From Agrocybe praecox (lineage: Eukaryota > Basidiomycota > Agaricomycetes > Agaricales > Agrocybaceae), in NCBI GenBank assembly GCA_964017145.1, contig OZ024846.1, positions 682,001 to 746,000 on the forward strand: a DNA stretch of 64,000 nucleotides, in the 5' to 3' direction. The notes below the pieces were generated by a model, which was given only the letters and a program-made list of their open reading frames with translations, was not told where the DNA came from and did not search any database. Of the stretch, positions 45,502-58,596 are shown piece by piece (position 1 is the first letter of the stretch; each line of letters begins with the position of its first letter). The position numbers and the translations under genes are program-made.

Positions 45502-46235
45502 GATAGACCAAAGGAGGATATGTGTTGGAAAGAGGATTTTGTGTTCGGTGTTCTTATATACCGCGATATGGTACCCCTTGTCTCTGATCTAGAAGATGCC
45601 TCGAAGACCAGAGTAGATCAGTGGCCGGTCGCCGAAGGCTGGTATGTGGGCAACAATTGTTGATTGCTATAATCAAGGACTCATTAACCATGCATCCGTG
45701 TTATTTTTGGCAATCATGTGTCTAACCAGTTGCTAAAAGCATCCAAAACATCCCAATGTTCCCAATGTTGGCAGATCATCAGACTTTTAAGATGCCCTGA
45801 TGCTGCAGTGTCTTCAGGTTGAAGGACTGGAGTAACGAGTTCGGTCAGCAAGGCCTGGCAAGTGCATGTTTGTCAGACATACAAGATATAGGAAGAGCAA
45901 GAGTCCTCACCGATGTGATTGGCGACTCTACTTCGTCGGTGCAATGCAGCAAATATGCAAGCCTTAATCTAAAAAGAACCTGATTGGAGGATCAGTGCCA
46001 AACTCGACGCGGGGATGTTGCCGAGGGATTTGTAACTGTCCGACACAGCGTGGGGTATGTATCCGGAGTAGCCTAGCCCAGTCGTAGCAACAAATGGAGA
46101 TATGTTTTGCATTGGAATCAACTCTAGTCCACTCTTATCGAGACTGATCCAACTTTCAACCTCTGTAGATTAATATGTCAAACAACAACGTAGATTAAAA
46201 CCCGTAAACCTATGTTTCGAAATGAGTAGCGTGCA
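45502..46235. other. Intergenic region between alcohol oxidase C and PEX11
   Basis: 734 bp holding the copy C promoter and the PEX11 3' flank. No gene supported. Confidence 0.55.
45554..45560 (-). promoter_or_regulatory. TATA box of alcohol oxidase C
   Basis: On the minus strand GGTATATAAG ends 53 bp before the ATG at 45501. This is a strong core-promoter match and suggests a highly or inducibly expressed gene. Confidence 0.6.
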
Positions 46236-47453
46236 TTAAGTAGATACATCGTACGCGTCCACTTTCTCCGATGGCGTTTCTTCTACAGTTTCTTTCTTTT
46301 CTTTTTCTTCAGGTGTCGGAGGCGGAAGAGCAGTAGCTTTCCATCCGCTCCTGAACGAAGCGACGGCTGCAATCATCCCAAAAATGCCAACCCATACCTG
46401 TAAAAAAGCATCAATCTTAAGTCTGCTAGTACATATCAGTCCCCTCCATTGACGCACGTCATTTTTGAAAAGGCCATTCTCGAGAGACCTGAGAAACGTT
46501 CCTGTCAGGATTGTCTGATGATCGACAATTGCATAAGCTTACCAGTGAATGGTCAGAGGAAGATACCCCAAGTTGATAACGACTTCTGACCAAAAGGCAT
46601 CCCATCGTTGTTCCATCTCCGCTTTCTCGTCGCGTGTCAATCCGGTGCCTTTTGCTCTGCGAATAGAAGCGTGTCGCTGTTTAAGCAACTTTCTATCTTC
46701 CATCAAGTGGGCAAAATGGAGGAAAATATAGACCGCCCAAAATCTGGTCGACCATATGCTCAATTTTCCGGCATCTAATACAATGCGCTTTTTCTTGCTC
46801 GCAAAAATCGTAGTTGGAGAAGGAATCGAAGAAGGGATAATGCCGTGTGACACTAAGTAATAAAGATGCTCCAATGGGTAATAACCTAACATAGACCAGC
46901 CTTGCAAGCGCTCAATGGTAAGAAGTTTACGAGTCGCGGGAGGGCTTCGTTCCAAGGAGGTGAGCCATTGGAATATGGGGAGAAGGCCTAGATCGTCGTC
47001 AGGAGAAACTTTCAAGATGCATGCCATGTATGCTTACCCCAAATTCGCCATAGCATTCGAGAGTCACCAAGAAGGCCATCCAACTTTGCGTAGCCATCAG
47101 CAGCACCACTGATGGGCGTAGAGCGCATACCCGCTCGGTGTTGTAGCCGTGCACGAAGGCGCAGGAAAGGAACCAAGAGTTTGAGGGTATATTGGATGAG
47201 CTAATGAATGGCTCAACGGTGGAGTCCGCCAGATGGGGTGTACAGAGTTGCTCACCATGAACAGTTTGCTGAAGAGTCAGTCAGTGAGGTACACCAATTT
47301 TGAAAATCAAACTAAGCTCAACTCGCTGCCACTCCATGTCCCTAGGAACCGTACGAGATGGTTAAGAGTCTCTGAGGGCTGAACCCGGGAAAAACAACCA
47401 AGTAACGCGTCATTGAGACGGGCGACAGTCAGAGGTTTCGAAAGACGCGACAT
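46236..47453 (-). CDS. PEX11: Peroxisomal membrane biogenesis protein PEX11
   Basis: Exons in transcript order: 47453-47323, 47268-47256, 47200-47038, 46987-46543, 46488-46458, 46397-46236, giving 314 residues. MSRLSKPLTVARLNDALLG is followed by LNHLVRFLGTWSGSDKLFML, the conserved N-terminal amphipathic region; the 13-nt exon supplies Lys-Leu-Phe-Met. RMLWRIWGLLPIFQWLTSLE, MLGYYPLEHLYYLVSHG, STRFWAVYIFLHFAHLMED, a basic RRAKGTGLTRDEKAE segment, VVINLGYLPLTIHWSLENG and the hydrophobic VGIFGMIAAVASFRSGW complete the fold. A Glu/Lys-rich tail ends YDVST. PEX11 proteins remodel and divide peroxisomes. The position between three alcohol oxidases and three xylanases is suggestive, because methanol oxidases of yeasts are peroxisomal, but co-function is inference. 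Confidence 0.92.
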
Positions 47454-48811
47454 GATAGTGCTAGATAGTAGAAAAAGAACAAGAGTTGAATAAATTTCTT
47501 ATTGCATATCAGTATTCGGTAGAGTTGAGCCAATACCCGTTAGGTCGCCGCGTAGCGCGTGATTCCTTCCTCTCTCAAGTTACCGTGGGTAAACCTTACG
47601 TAATGACTGTACACCTATATAAGCCTCGAAACGACATCAACGTCCCTTAGAACAAAACACTGTGGACATAAAAGTTCGGGCTTGGTTTAAGCTTTTCCGC
47701 CTCCTTGTCCGCGTTCCCGTCCCCTAGATTAAACCGAAGTGCCGCAGGGTGCTGGTGTTGTTGGCCTTGGGTATCCTCGCTTTATCGTTTTCTCCTTCGT
47801 GGAGGTGTCGCTTCGGCTGATGCTCAGGATGAGGAGGAGATTGCGCTAGAGGCGTCGCAAGGTTTGGCGGCACCTACATTCTCGTATGTTTCGTATCTGT
47901 ATTATCTACATTCTGCAATCATTTTTCTGCAATTTCCGAGTCGCGTCGTTTCATGTTTTTGAAATTTTAGGCCAGTGTTGAGTCGGCATCACCGTGATAC
48001 TCTATCATTTCGAAGTCGAAGACATCCAGCAAGACCCTAATATCGATTTTGCTGGAAACTGTCAAAAACTTCACTATAGAACATTGGCTCTGAGCCGCTG
48101 GCAGTCAGCCAGAATCTCTAATGGAATCTGATACCACATCTAACGGACACGCGACGAGGAAATACGACCCACGAGAACGAGTTGAAGCTTCCAACCCACT
48201 AGCTAGTGAACGCGTCTTCATTATATCGTAGCGCCCGTCTATTCTGGGCAACATTCCACGCCGTCTCTTCAACTAAGTACTTCCTGGTGCTTCTTATTTG
48301 TATGTAGTATATTCACCATTAAATCAACCGAAGATCTAAGGCCAGCTGACATTCCTTGGCTTCGCTTATAGGCTCTGTAATCCAGCCTGCCAATAACTCT
48401 CGTTTGTTGAATGAAATCTGTGAGCACAAGCAAATTCCGTGAAGTCGGAATTCCTGCTGACCTTGGCTAATGGGCCTAAGATATTTTGTCCTCATTGTAG
48501 CCATCCAATTTCTCCGAGTTTTTCGTATACTAAACGTCCCTATTCCTCGATGCAATTTCACATAGGCGCCTCGGAAAAAAGTACGGAGAAACTTTTTTTC
48601 AAATCCATAACATCAAGTGACTTTTACGCTTGTTTCTGCCAGGTACCAACGCTTGGCCAAGTTCAAATTCTACATTCCACTCGGACGCGATGACGAAAGA
48701 GGTATGTTAATCCTCTTTATTTCCTTCAGTAAAACATACCCGACATTGTCAGCGGTGATCTGCAAGCTTTAAAAGCGGGCCCTGAAAAGAACATCTAATT
48801 TGTGCCCCAAG
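47454..48811. other. Intergenic region between PEX11 and GH10 copy 1
   Basis: 1.36 kb. A plus-strand frame around 47700-47960 includes a short hydrophobic stretch (VLVLLALGILALSF in one frame) and an acidic one in another. No spliced model could be fixed, so no gene is called. The 3' part is the promoter of GH10 copy 1. Confidence 0.45.
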
Positions 48812-50265
48812 ATGCATACCTTCCATCTCTCGGCAGCTTTCTTGCTTCTTATTCCCGTAGTCAGCGCACAGCTGAATCTATTGGCTCGTGCATCTGGAAA
48901 GCTTTATTTCGGAACCGCGACAGACAATTATGAACTTTTGGATGGTCCATATCTCAAGCAATTAAAGAACACCCAAGATTTCGCACAGCTCACCCCGGTG
49001 TGTACAATTGAACGGCCATTCTAATCTTACACTATACTGACTGTTACACAAGAGCAATACCATGAAATGGGTATGGGTGGCTTTTTTAGAATCTGACCGA
49101 TTCACTGACAGTCTGCAAAGTTTGCGACCGAACCTTCGCGAGGTGTTTTCAACTTTACTGGAGGCGACGAGATTGTAAAACTTGCGAAGAAGAATAAACA
49201 GCTTGTCAGAGGACATACCTGCGCGTGGCATAGTCAGCTTCCTGACTGGGTTGAAGCCGGTCAATTTGACAAGAAGACTCTCGAATCCATCGTCGACATT
49301 CATTGTAGGACTTTGGTAAAGCACTTCGAAGGCGAAATGTGAGTTCGAATTCTGATGTCCTTTAGAACCATGGCTAATTATCTCCTAGTTGTACGTTCTT
49401 CTTTTCTCCTCGTATAACCGAACTGTGACTCAAACGCTCCGAAGATGCTTGGGATGTAGTAAATGGTTCGTCTTTTTATTACTATAAAATTCAGCCTTCT
49501 GTTTAATCACCTATTCATTAGAGCCCTTTAATGAGGACGGTGCTTTCCGAGAGTCTGTTTTCTATAATACTCTCGGACCTTCATATATTTCTACGGCGCT
49601 CCGGGCTGCTCGTGCCGCCGACCCCAAGGCCAAACTCTATGTTAGTTCCTATTTCTCCCCTTTGATCGAACTTCTGACCTTAATTACAATTAGATCAATG
49701 ATTACAACTTGGAGGGACTCGGTAACAAGTCAACGGGAATGGTCAATCTTGTCAAGAAGTTGAAAGCCGAACGCGTTCCTATTGATGGTATTGGTTTGCA
49801 AGGACACCTTATTGTTGGCCAGGTACCCACTACAATCAAGGAAAGCCTGGAACAGTTTGCAGACCTCGGTGTTGAAATCGCCATCACCGAATTAGACATC
49901 CGTATGCCACTTCCTCCTACTCGCGAGCTTTTGGAGCAGCAAAAGAAGGACTATCAAACAGTCATCGCTACCTGTAAAGCAGTCAAGAAATGCATTGGGG
50001 TGACCATTTGGGATTGGACTGATAAGGTGACCGTGTTCTCAACATCTCTGTGGTCATCTGCTCAACCCCGGTTTCTTTAGTATTCTTGGGTTCCTGGAGT
50101 TTTCGAAGGCGAAGGCGCAGCACTACCTTGGAACGAGGTAAGAATCAAATTCTTTGATGTAGTTAGCCTATGTCTGACCGATAAATGTCGCATTTGCAGA
50201 ACTTGGTGAAAAAGCCTGCATATTTTGGAATTGTTGAGGGCTGGAAGAGCACGGTCAAGAATTAA
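48812..50265 (+). CDS. GH10 endo-1,4-beta-xylanase, copy 1
   Basis: Nine exons: 48812-48997, 49053-49070, 49121-49338, 49389-49390, 49445-49465, 49522-49640, 49694-50026, 50081-50137, 50200-50265; 339 residues. The signal peptide MHTFHLSAAFLLLIPVVSA is followed directly by the catalytic domain, with no carbohydrate-binding module. [47 protein letters not shown] (acid/base Glu149), AAKAD-like [25 protein letters not shown] (nucleophile Glu254), IGVTIWDWTDKYSWVPG and PAYFGIVEGW are the family landmarks. The frame across EIYAWDVVN demands the 2-nt exon 49389-49390 (see findings). The acid/base Glu codon itself is split by the next intron. Secreted enzyme cleaving the xylan backbone. Lacks the intron that interrupts LVRG in copies 2 and 3, so it is the outgroup of the trio. 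Confidence 0.95.
49389..49390 (+). other. 2-nt micro-exon (TT) in GH10 copy 1
   Basis: The upstream exon ends ..GGC GAA AT (phase 2) at GTGAGT. The downstream exon AT GCT TGG GAT GTA.. needs phase 1. A single intron would shift the frame. TAG|TT|GTACGT in between gives introns of 50 and 54 nt, each with a branch-like CTAAT or TGAC, and restores ATT TAT GCT TGG (Ile-Tyr-Ala-Trp), the family consensus. Confidence 0.75.
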
Positions 50266-50747
50266 ACGTGCCTTCCGTTAAGCCGCCCTGTATCGGCTGC
50301 AAAAAAAACAATGAAATTTGATTTTGCATTCTTCTCTCTCCAAGATTAGAGCAATTTTCCAGGCACTCAAGCTCCTTCATTAGTCTCATGACCTTTGCAA
50401 CTTGGGTGATCAATTTTCCGCGCTAGCTTTTGCATATACGGCCCGTGCCACGTCGCAAATAACAAAGAGTGCTGTCGCTAAACGAATTATAATTAGTCCC
50501 AGGTCAATCCACAACCCATCTTATACAGCCAACCGCGGAGTCGGTGCGGTCCTCGACGTCTAACGGTACAGCGCAATGCAGACGACTCTCACGATTGTGT
50601 GAAGATATGAACGAAAATCGACGAAGGCTGGTGACTATCTGCCATTCTAAGCTCGTTATTAATGCTTTTTGGTAGATGTTATGACGAGGCGCAGCGATAT
50701 AAGAAGAGTGCACCACAGAGTGTGACTATTGCGGGCTGTCTTTCAAG
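50266..50747. other. Intergenic region between GH10 copies 1 and 2
   Basis: 482 bp with an A9 run soon after the copy 1 stop and the copy 2 promoter. TATAAG at 50698-50703 lies 44 bp before the ATG of copy 2. Confidence 0.55.
50698..50703 (+). promoter_or_regulatory. TATA box of GH10 copy 2
   Basis: GATATAAGAAG lies 44 bp upstream of the start codon, the same spacing as in copy 3. Confidence 0.5.
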
Positions 50748-52255
50748 ATGACAAAAATTATTGCATTGCTCTCCACCGTCCTGCTCGTTTCTCCGCTCTG
50801 CAATGCACAATTAGCCATTCTTGCTCAGCTTTCCGGGAAGAAATATTTTGGGACGGCGACGGACAACCCTGAGCTCACCAATGCCTCTTATGTCGCTCAG
50901 CTGGGAAACACTCTGGATTTCCATCAATTAACTCCAGTACGTCGGTTTCATTCATCGGTATTGCTATGGGTGTTCACACCACTTTTCACAGGCGAATAGC
51001 ATGAAATGGGTCCTTAATGTTTTGCATGATCTCGTGTACAGGTTTTAACGGCTTTACTTAGGACGCGACTGAACCATCAAGAGGCACTTTTACATTCAAT
51101 GGCGGTGATGCTATCGTGGAACAGGCTCAGTCACGAGGACAACTTGTCCGAGGTATGTACCCAAAAATATTCTTTCTAAAGTCATGAAATATCATATCGA
51201 TTTAGGGCACAATTGCGTCTGGCATAACCAACTGCCCGACTGGGTAACCGCTGGCAATTTCGATAACGCCACTTTGCTTTCGATTGTACAAAATCACTGC
51301 GGTACTTTGGTTGGTCACTATAAAGGAAAGATGTGAGGATATGAACTTTTCTAAATGCCATAAATCATTGATCATATTGTTTCTTTTAGTCGTGAGTTTC
51401 TAACACACCATAGAGTACGAACTTCAGCTGATATAAGCGCCCCTATGTGTAGTGAGTTGGGACGTGATCAACGGTATGTTTGCTTGTAATGTTTACCCGG
51501 TTCTACTAAACAATTTATTCCATCTAGAGGCCATCAACGACGATGGAACATTCCGCGAGAGTGTCTTCTTCAACGCGACTGGCCTTGCCTACATCAAAAC
51601 AGCTTTGCGAACCGCTCGAAAAGCTGACCCAAAAGCCAAGCTTTATGTTAGTCTTCACTGCGTTTGCCCTCAGGTTTTATTGTGCTTATCCATGACGCAT
51701 AATCGCAGATAAATGATTTCAATATCGAGGGAACTGGTGCTAAATCCACCACTCTAGCTAACCTCGTCAAGGAGTTGAAGTCGGAAGGCGTTCCTATTGA
51801 CGGCATCGGTGTACAGTCGCATCTTATTGTGGGCGAGGTTCCTACCACTATGCGTGAAAATCTCCAGAATTTTGTGGACCTCGGAGTCGAAGTGGCCATC
51901 ACCGAATTGGACATCCGTATGAATCTTCCCGAAACGCCAGAACTTCTCGCTCAGCAAGAGAAGGATTACGAAACAGTCATATCAAACTGCAAGGCTGTTC
52001 GCGGATGTATAGGAGTCACCCTATGGGATTGGACTGACAAGGTATGGGCAGGTACTGATACAAAAATTTGGTCACGTCCTAAACGAGCTTAGTTTTCTTG
52101 GGTTCCTGGAACATTCGCTGGCCAGGGCGCTGCTTGCCCATGGGACGAGGTCCGTTGTTTTTTTTTGGCACATTTAAATTACGCTCACAAAGTAATTACA
52201 GAACTTCAAGCGAAAACCTGCGTACCTTGGAATCGTGAAAGGCTTCTTAGCTTAG
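50748..52255 (+). CDS. GH10 endo-1,4-beta-xylanase, copy 2
   Basis: Ten exons: 50748-50936, 50992-51009, 51062-51152, 51206-51332, 51390-51391, 51453-51473, 51528-51646, 51709-52041, 52093-52149, 52202-52255; 336 residues. The signal peptide ends ..SPLCNA before [57 protein letters not shown] (acid/base Glu150) and ITELDIRM (Glu255) are present. The 2-nt exon TC (51390-51391) gives Ile-Leu-Ser-Trp where copy 1 has Ile-Tyr-Ala-Trp. It ends IVKGFLA. The exon lengths of copies 2 and 3 are identical throughout, so these two are the youngest pair. Secreted xylanase, no binding module. Confidence 0.95.
51390..51391 (+). other. 2-nt micro-exon (TC) in GH10 copy 2
   Basis: Same position and same phase problem as in copy 1. 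The upstream exon ends AT|GTGAGG and the downstream exon starts TG AGT TGG. TTTTAG|TC|GTGAGT in the middle makes introns of 57 and 61 nt and restores the frame. No other AG in the interval gives the required phase in one step. Confidence 0.72.
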
Positions 52256-52820
52256 CTTCAGGAAGTAAAATCAATCATAGACGCTGTTTGTAAGACTCAA
52301 CTCAAAATTGACTTGTTCTCTATTTATTGAATCCGTTTCATATACAATCGCGACCGTAAGGAGTGTGTAAAATGAACATCCTTTCTCAATGTATTGTGCA
52401 CGTGAAGCGGATCAGTGATAGGTTTTCTCATTTCATGAGTCGTACGCACTTTTTTACTCAGGTGATATACCTCATTGATTTTAAGCTAAATTTACAGCAC
52501 AAATATGGAATTCCTATCCCAGCACTATTTTCGATGCACATTGCGGAATGATATCACAAAACGCTCCCTGAATTTTGAGAAAACTATCCTCCATATGATT
52601 GAATCCTCACGATGTTCCGTATCATTCAAGTTTCACTCCTAGCAGTCCTTTTTTCATCTCACGAATGTGCGAAATGTGTAGGCAAGTCCTAGTAACGTGT
52701 TCTGCATTAATGTGGAGGTGGATTCTGTTCAATATTTCTAGGACGGACGCAATACCTCTCTGGAGAGTATAAATACAGACTTACGAGGAACAATATGACA
52801 CCATTCAGCTCTAGCTCAAG
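52256..52820. other. Intergenic region between GH10 copies 2 and 3
   Basis: 565 bp with no gene supported. The TATA box of copy 3 is at its 3' end. Confidence 0.55.
52768..52775 (+). promoter_or_regulatory. TATA box of GH10 copy 3
   Basis: Perfect TATAAATA lies 45 bp upstream of the ATG at 52821. Confidence 0.65.
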
Positions 52821-54368
<1,548 letters not shown>

Positions 54369-54629
54369 GGACTCGTACAACGTTAGATCAGAATCATAGT
54401 ATCATGTAATACTAGTAGTCAACGAAATGCCCGATTTGTCCATGGAGCTAGTCTGGACTCTGAAGTAAGCGTTCACATGTACAAGTCATAAAATGAACAA
54501 AATTACAAGCCTAAGACCAACAATAAATGTTACTTGACGTTTTTGGATGAGCTTAATTACAAGAACCTTTATAATCCAAATCGATTTCAACCACTGACGT
54601 CCATCACTGGAATCCACCATCCACACATT

Positions 54630-56488
54630 ATGGAGCCAAATACTAATCCACAAACCCAGGTATGATGTGTTTCTGATCCAGGTATTATTCCAGCAAAACT
54701 GAAGCTCGGGTTGAAAGGAAGAGACGATCCACGAATCAGATAACGCGCAAGAGCTCAGAGTGGCTTTTTATCCGGAGCTTTTTCTGCAGCGCCGGATTTG
54801 GATACTGAACATTTTGCGCAGAGAGGGTATCACTAGGGTACGTTGTCTACAGCTACACCTATAATAGGTACACCATTTCTTCTAACACGATTTATCGTAC
54901 AGGTGCTAGACGTTGGCTGTGGCGAAGGCCAGCTTTTGGGCGCCCTTTGTCAACCTGCACCATGGCTTACACCGCCACCGCCTGAGATCCTACCACCGAG
55001 TGGTACACCGACGTCACCAAATTTCCCTATCCCACCATCGCCAGTGAATAACGAAGAAGATATCCCCAACCTTCATATGACTGAAGCTTATGGTCTCGAT
55101 ATCTCGGATGAAGATCTGAAGTTTGCCATCAAAGCAATTGCTCCGCCCGAGCAAGTCGAAACGGTCGACAGTCCAGGATATCGCCCATTTCACAGAGGAG
55201 TGCAGAGATTCGAGGAACTACACTCTGGAGTATGGAAAGGTGGTTTGGAGGTGATCAACGACAAATTTTTGGATATAGAATGCATCGTTAGCACTGAAGT
55301 GTGAGTCCATCCCATATATTACTTCGCCGATATTAGAAGCTCAACGTCCCCGTCATTCAAAGGATTGAACATCTTCCGCAGGATATTTTCCCAGCCTTCG
55401 CTCCGATGCTTCTTGGAGTTTATCATCCGAGATATTTCCTCGTCACTACCCCGTCCTACACCTTCAATGCTCGTTTCACACCCCCGGACGCACCAAAATC
55501 TGCAAGAAATGGATATACAGACCCTACTGGACGAACTGACCGCATTTTCCGACATCATGACCATAAGTTTGAATGGACAAAGGAGGAATTCATAACATGG
55601 TGCGAAGAAACCGCTGCGGAATGGGGTTATGATGTTGAGTATGGGACCATCGGAAGAGCCTTGGACCCGGATCCTTGGGGAAGAGACGACGAACTTGAAG
55701 GCGCGACAGCTGTGGCAATGTTTCGAAGAAATGACGACGCAAACAACGAAACGAGAGAACAGAGAGGACGAACCATTATTCAGAGTTTGAATCTGTCAGG
55801 GGCACCACATGAACCACTTGCACTGTACACCCATCAGGCGGATCCTGCCACGAAAAAACCACGTAGCCTGGAGGAAATCGCCAACCTCGTCAAATCCAAG
55901 ATGGAGGAATACAGGGAGGTCTTCATGAGGCTAGAGGAGCTTTGGTTCGAGCCTGATATCGCGACCATTTGCGGAGGTTGGCTTGAATTTTTAGTGAAAG
56001 CTGTCGAGCACAGCGACTTCCTGAAACTGAAACGGGACGTCGATGGGGTACGGAAGAGACAGCGAAGTCTGTGGAACGTTGAGCTAATCGGCGCCATTCC
56101 CTACAATCCTTGGGAAGCTGGAGGTAATACTAGTGTAGACTTCATCCCTATGGATTGGATACCGGGAGAAGGCCCTCATGACGCTGGCGACGATAGTGAC
56201 CCTTACGAGTCGACCGGTGCAGAAGGTGATATTTCTGCCAACACTTCAGACAATGAAGCAGACGATTCGGATGGTGATGCTGCCGCGAGAAGATGGAAAG
56301 GAAAGGCTGCATGGACGTCGTTAGTAGATACGGGATCTAATGAACGCACCAACACTGGCTGGACAAACACTGGTGGTGATTGGGGCAGCTTCAAAGGCAC
56401 AGAAAATGAATGGAGTGACGTTCCTCAAAGTGCAAAAAGCTCTGCTACTGGCTGGGACGGGGATGAAAGCGGGGAAACAACTTCCTGA
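54630..56488 (+). CDS. HEN1: HEN1-like small-RNA 2'-O-methyltransferase with W/G-rich tail
   Basis: Exons 54630-54659, 54718-54837, 54903-55300, 55363-56488, giving 557 residues. The N-terminal YPELFLQRRIWILNILR leads into the SAM-binding VLDVGCGEG (51-59). The HEN1-specific metal motif is complete: Glu182 and Glu185-His186 in TEVIEHL, and the later His in RHHDHKFEW (246-254). LVTTPSYTFNARF matches the post-motif strand. HEN1 methylates the 3'-terminal ribose of small RNAs and protects them from uridylation and decay. The C-terminal 50 residues are acidic/Asn/Thr-rich with four Trp set among Gly, Asp and Asn (about 516, 523, 533, 547: TGWT, DWGS, NEWSD, TGWD), resembling Argonaute-hook GW/WG tails. 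A Pro-rich insert (residues about 72-95) is lineage-specific. The 30-nt first exon is inferred from phase and position. Confidence 0.9.
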
Positions 56489-56663
56489 TATACGCTTCGT
56501 TTGTGGATTGTAGTGATATGATATACATTAGGAATGGGTAATGTCCATGAAGTGGATGCTACAATACTGTGTTTGTGGTATTAGGAATATACAGAATCTA
56601 GATATTAAAGTACTCACCTGGTATAAATATGCTTTCCGTCGCCAACGACCCTTGTTTTCCACT

Positions 56664-56983
56664 TCAATCCTTCGCCACCGAATGAACAGGAGCTACAGCC
56701 CAATGTCAATGGCAAGGCCTATAAGACTTCATAATTTGATTTACGTACATATTAGCGGGTGTAACTGAGCCATGTAGGTCACCATCCACATGAGATAGCA
56801 GCATGCCAGCGCCAGCATTAAGGAAGTCCGGATTGTCCTATCATACTGGATTCAAAATCAACATGGTAAATGTTATACGCAAACGTACACTTGTTGAGGT
56901 CCTTTTGGCACAAAAAGTGCTGCAAGAGTCATAAGCCCAGCCGTCACAACAAACATGAAGAGGACGGGGAATATTGAAGCCAT
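56664..56983 (-). CDS. VMA9: V-type proton ATPase subunit e (Vma9)
   Basis: Exons in transcript order: 56983-56889, 56837-56749, 56692-56664, giving 70 residues, the usual size. MASIFPVLFMFVVTAGLMT is the first membrane helix. LFVPKGPQQ is the conserved loop. TSLMLALACCYLMWMVTYMA is the second helix, followed by QLHPLI. It is a small hydrophobic subunit of the Vo sector needed for assembly of the vacuolar proton pump. It converges with HEN1 (176 bp between the stops). The last nine codons (PVHSVAKD end) are in a small exon less conserved than the rest. Confidence 0.9.
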
Positions 56984-57723
56984 GGTGGATCGCTTTGAAA
57001 ACTAGATTGGTGTACAGAGCTGAGCCGCAGGTTCAGTGTAGTGACGCGCGACGTCACGAAGGCCGAACAATGCGTGATCGTGTGAATAACTTCTATATTA
57101 GGCTTAGGTTTTCGTGGGGCAGGTTCGGCGCCTATGCATAGTAAAGGATATAAATACCAAATAAATACTCTTACTACCTCTTTATTTCAGAATTCCTATC
57201 TCAATGCTCAGCGCTCAGCACTCATGCTACATCTCGTCTTCTGGAGATACGTCAGCAGTAAAATTTCGTGGCAGACATTTTGAACTGGCTCCATTTCATT
57301 GTGAACAGGGCGCTCTTCCCGAGTTTAGTACCGTATGCAGTACAACTCCCATGACTAACGGAAATTTCGGGCACATCTGAGGGTTGATGCGCTAAATACA
57401 AGTTATTATATAGGTCAAATTTTTACAGCCTCCCAGAGTGAACTTTGAAAGAAAATCCTACTTCAAGCACATGCGTACCCAGGCTAATTCACTCAGAAAG
57501 TCCAGAGTTCCAGGCTTCGGACGAAGTGCTTAAACAGCAAAAAGACTTGCAGGGTCTGACGGAGGCTGTAGCCAGCTGTATCCCGTGGCTCGAATAAGTG
57601 CTGTGGGGTAACGCTCATCACATGCATTACGTCTGACCGGGAGCCATCACCAAAGTCCAAAGGAGGGTGAAATTATATATCAATCGATGATACCAATAGC
57701 AATACAAAAAAGGAGTGGAAAAA
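56984..57723. other. Intergenic region, 0.7 kb
   Basis: VMA9 promoter and the 3' flank of the membrane-protein gene. No gene supported. Confidence 0.5.
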
Positions 57724-58596
57724 CTAAGTCGATGCTGGTTGAGCCGACCGGAGTTGTGTGGGATTGTAGGCTTTGTCGTCGTCGAGTATTTCTGAATTTG
57801 AATCTGCCAGCCGAGCTGCAGTTCGATGTGTGAGTGCTGGGTATCGTGCTCTCTCGTGACCGCGATTTGGTCAGACGAAGGGTTTGTCGGCAACAAGATA
57901 AAAACAAAAAGTCACTACTCATACACACCTGAAGCTGTCGTCCTTTGCAATATCGCTTTGGAGTAAACAGACGATTGACCCATGAAATGCCCGATCGTGG
58001 AAAATGACCAGGTTGGTGGCCTTCTAAGTCTCCTTCGAGGTATTTTGGGAAGTTATTCTTGCGTCCGGATACCCAGAATATGGCAGTTGCGTTCACAATA
58101 ATCTATCGATGACTTGTCAGACGAAAGATGTGAAGTGGGTGCAGAAAAACGTACATCAGCACCGCAAGCGCCAAGATTCACAAGGGCCAACTCTCGACCA
58201 TCCAAAACGATGAGAATAACCGCATTCACCTAAGACCGACCAAAAAAATACAAGTAAGATACACGGCCGAATCCAGTCTCCGTTCTCCAGCGCTTGGTGA
58301 CCAGACGATGTGGACCTTTTTGGGTATGTATCCATCCAGTCAATTTCAGTATATCCGAATGAGAAGGGAAGGAGCGAACCAAGAAACGCGTAGACAAATT
58401 TTTTGACAAATTTTTTAGAGGTAGAATGGAAAATGAACACTCCAGACCAACGCCAAAAATGAGGAGGCCACCTAGCGAAAAAAAACAGGTAAATCAGGGA
58501 AAGTAAGTTGCAAGACTCACTGCAGAGCATGAACAGCCACGAATCGAAAAACATCAAGATGAGTCGATGACAGCCATCCGTGACCATGGCTACCAT
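57724..58596 (-). CDS. Uncharacterised small membrane protein
   Basis: Exons in transcript order: 58596-58521, 58471-58380, 58229-58155, 58102-57929, 57852-57724, giving 181 residues. I do not recognise a named family. Three hydrophobic stretches are visible: LILMFFDSWLFMLCSSGLLI, VNAVILIVLDG-type and GADIIVNATAIFWVS. A soluble basic region follows (GRKNNFPKYLEGDLEG, FTPKRYCKGRQLQ), then an acidic patch (SEILDDDKAYN) near the C-terminus. All junctions are in phase, but the last exon was chosen among two open frames: the alternative keeps IELQLGWQIQIQ-type sequence and runs past 57627. The third intron is 52 nt and the second 150 nt. Likely an endomembrane or plasma-membrane protein of unknown role. 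Confidence 0.6.

Noticed and set aside
47705..47962. 85-codon plus-strand frame between PEX11 and GH10 copy 1
   Set aside because: No homology recognised, no signal for a stable start and no consistent intron model. Two frames look equally coding-like.
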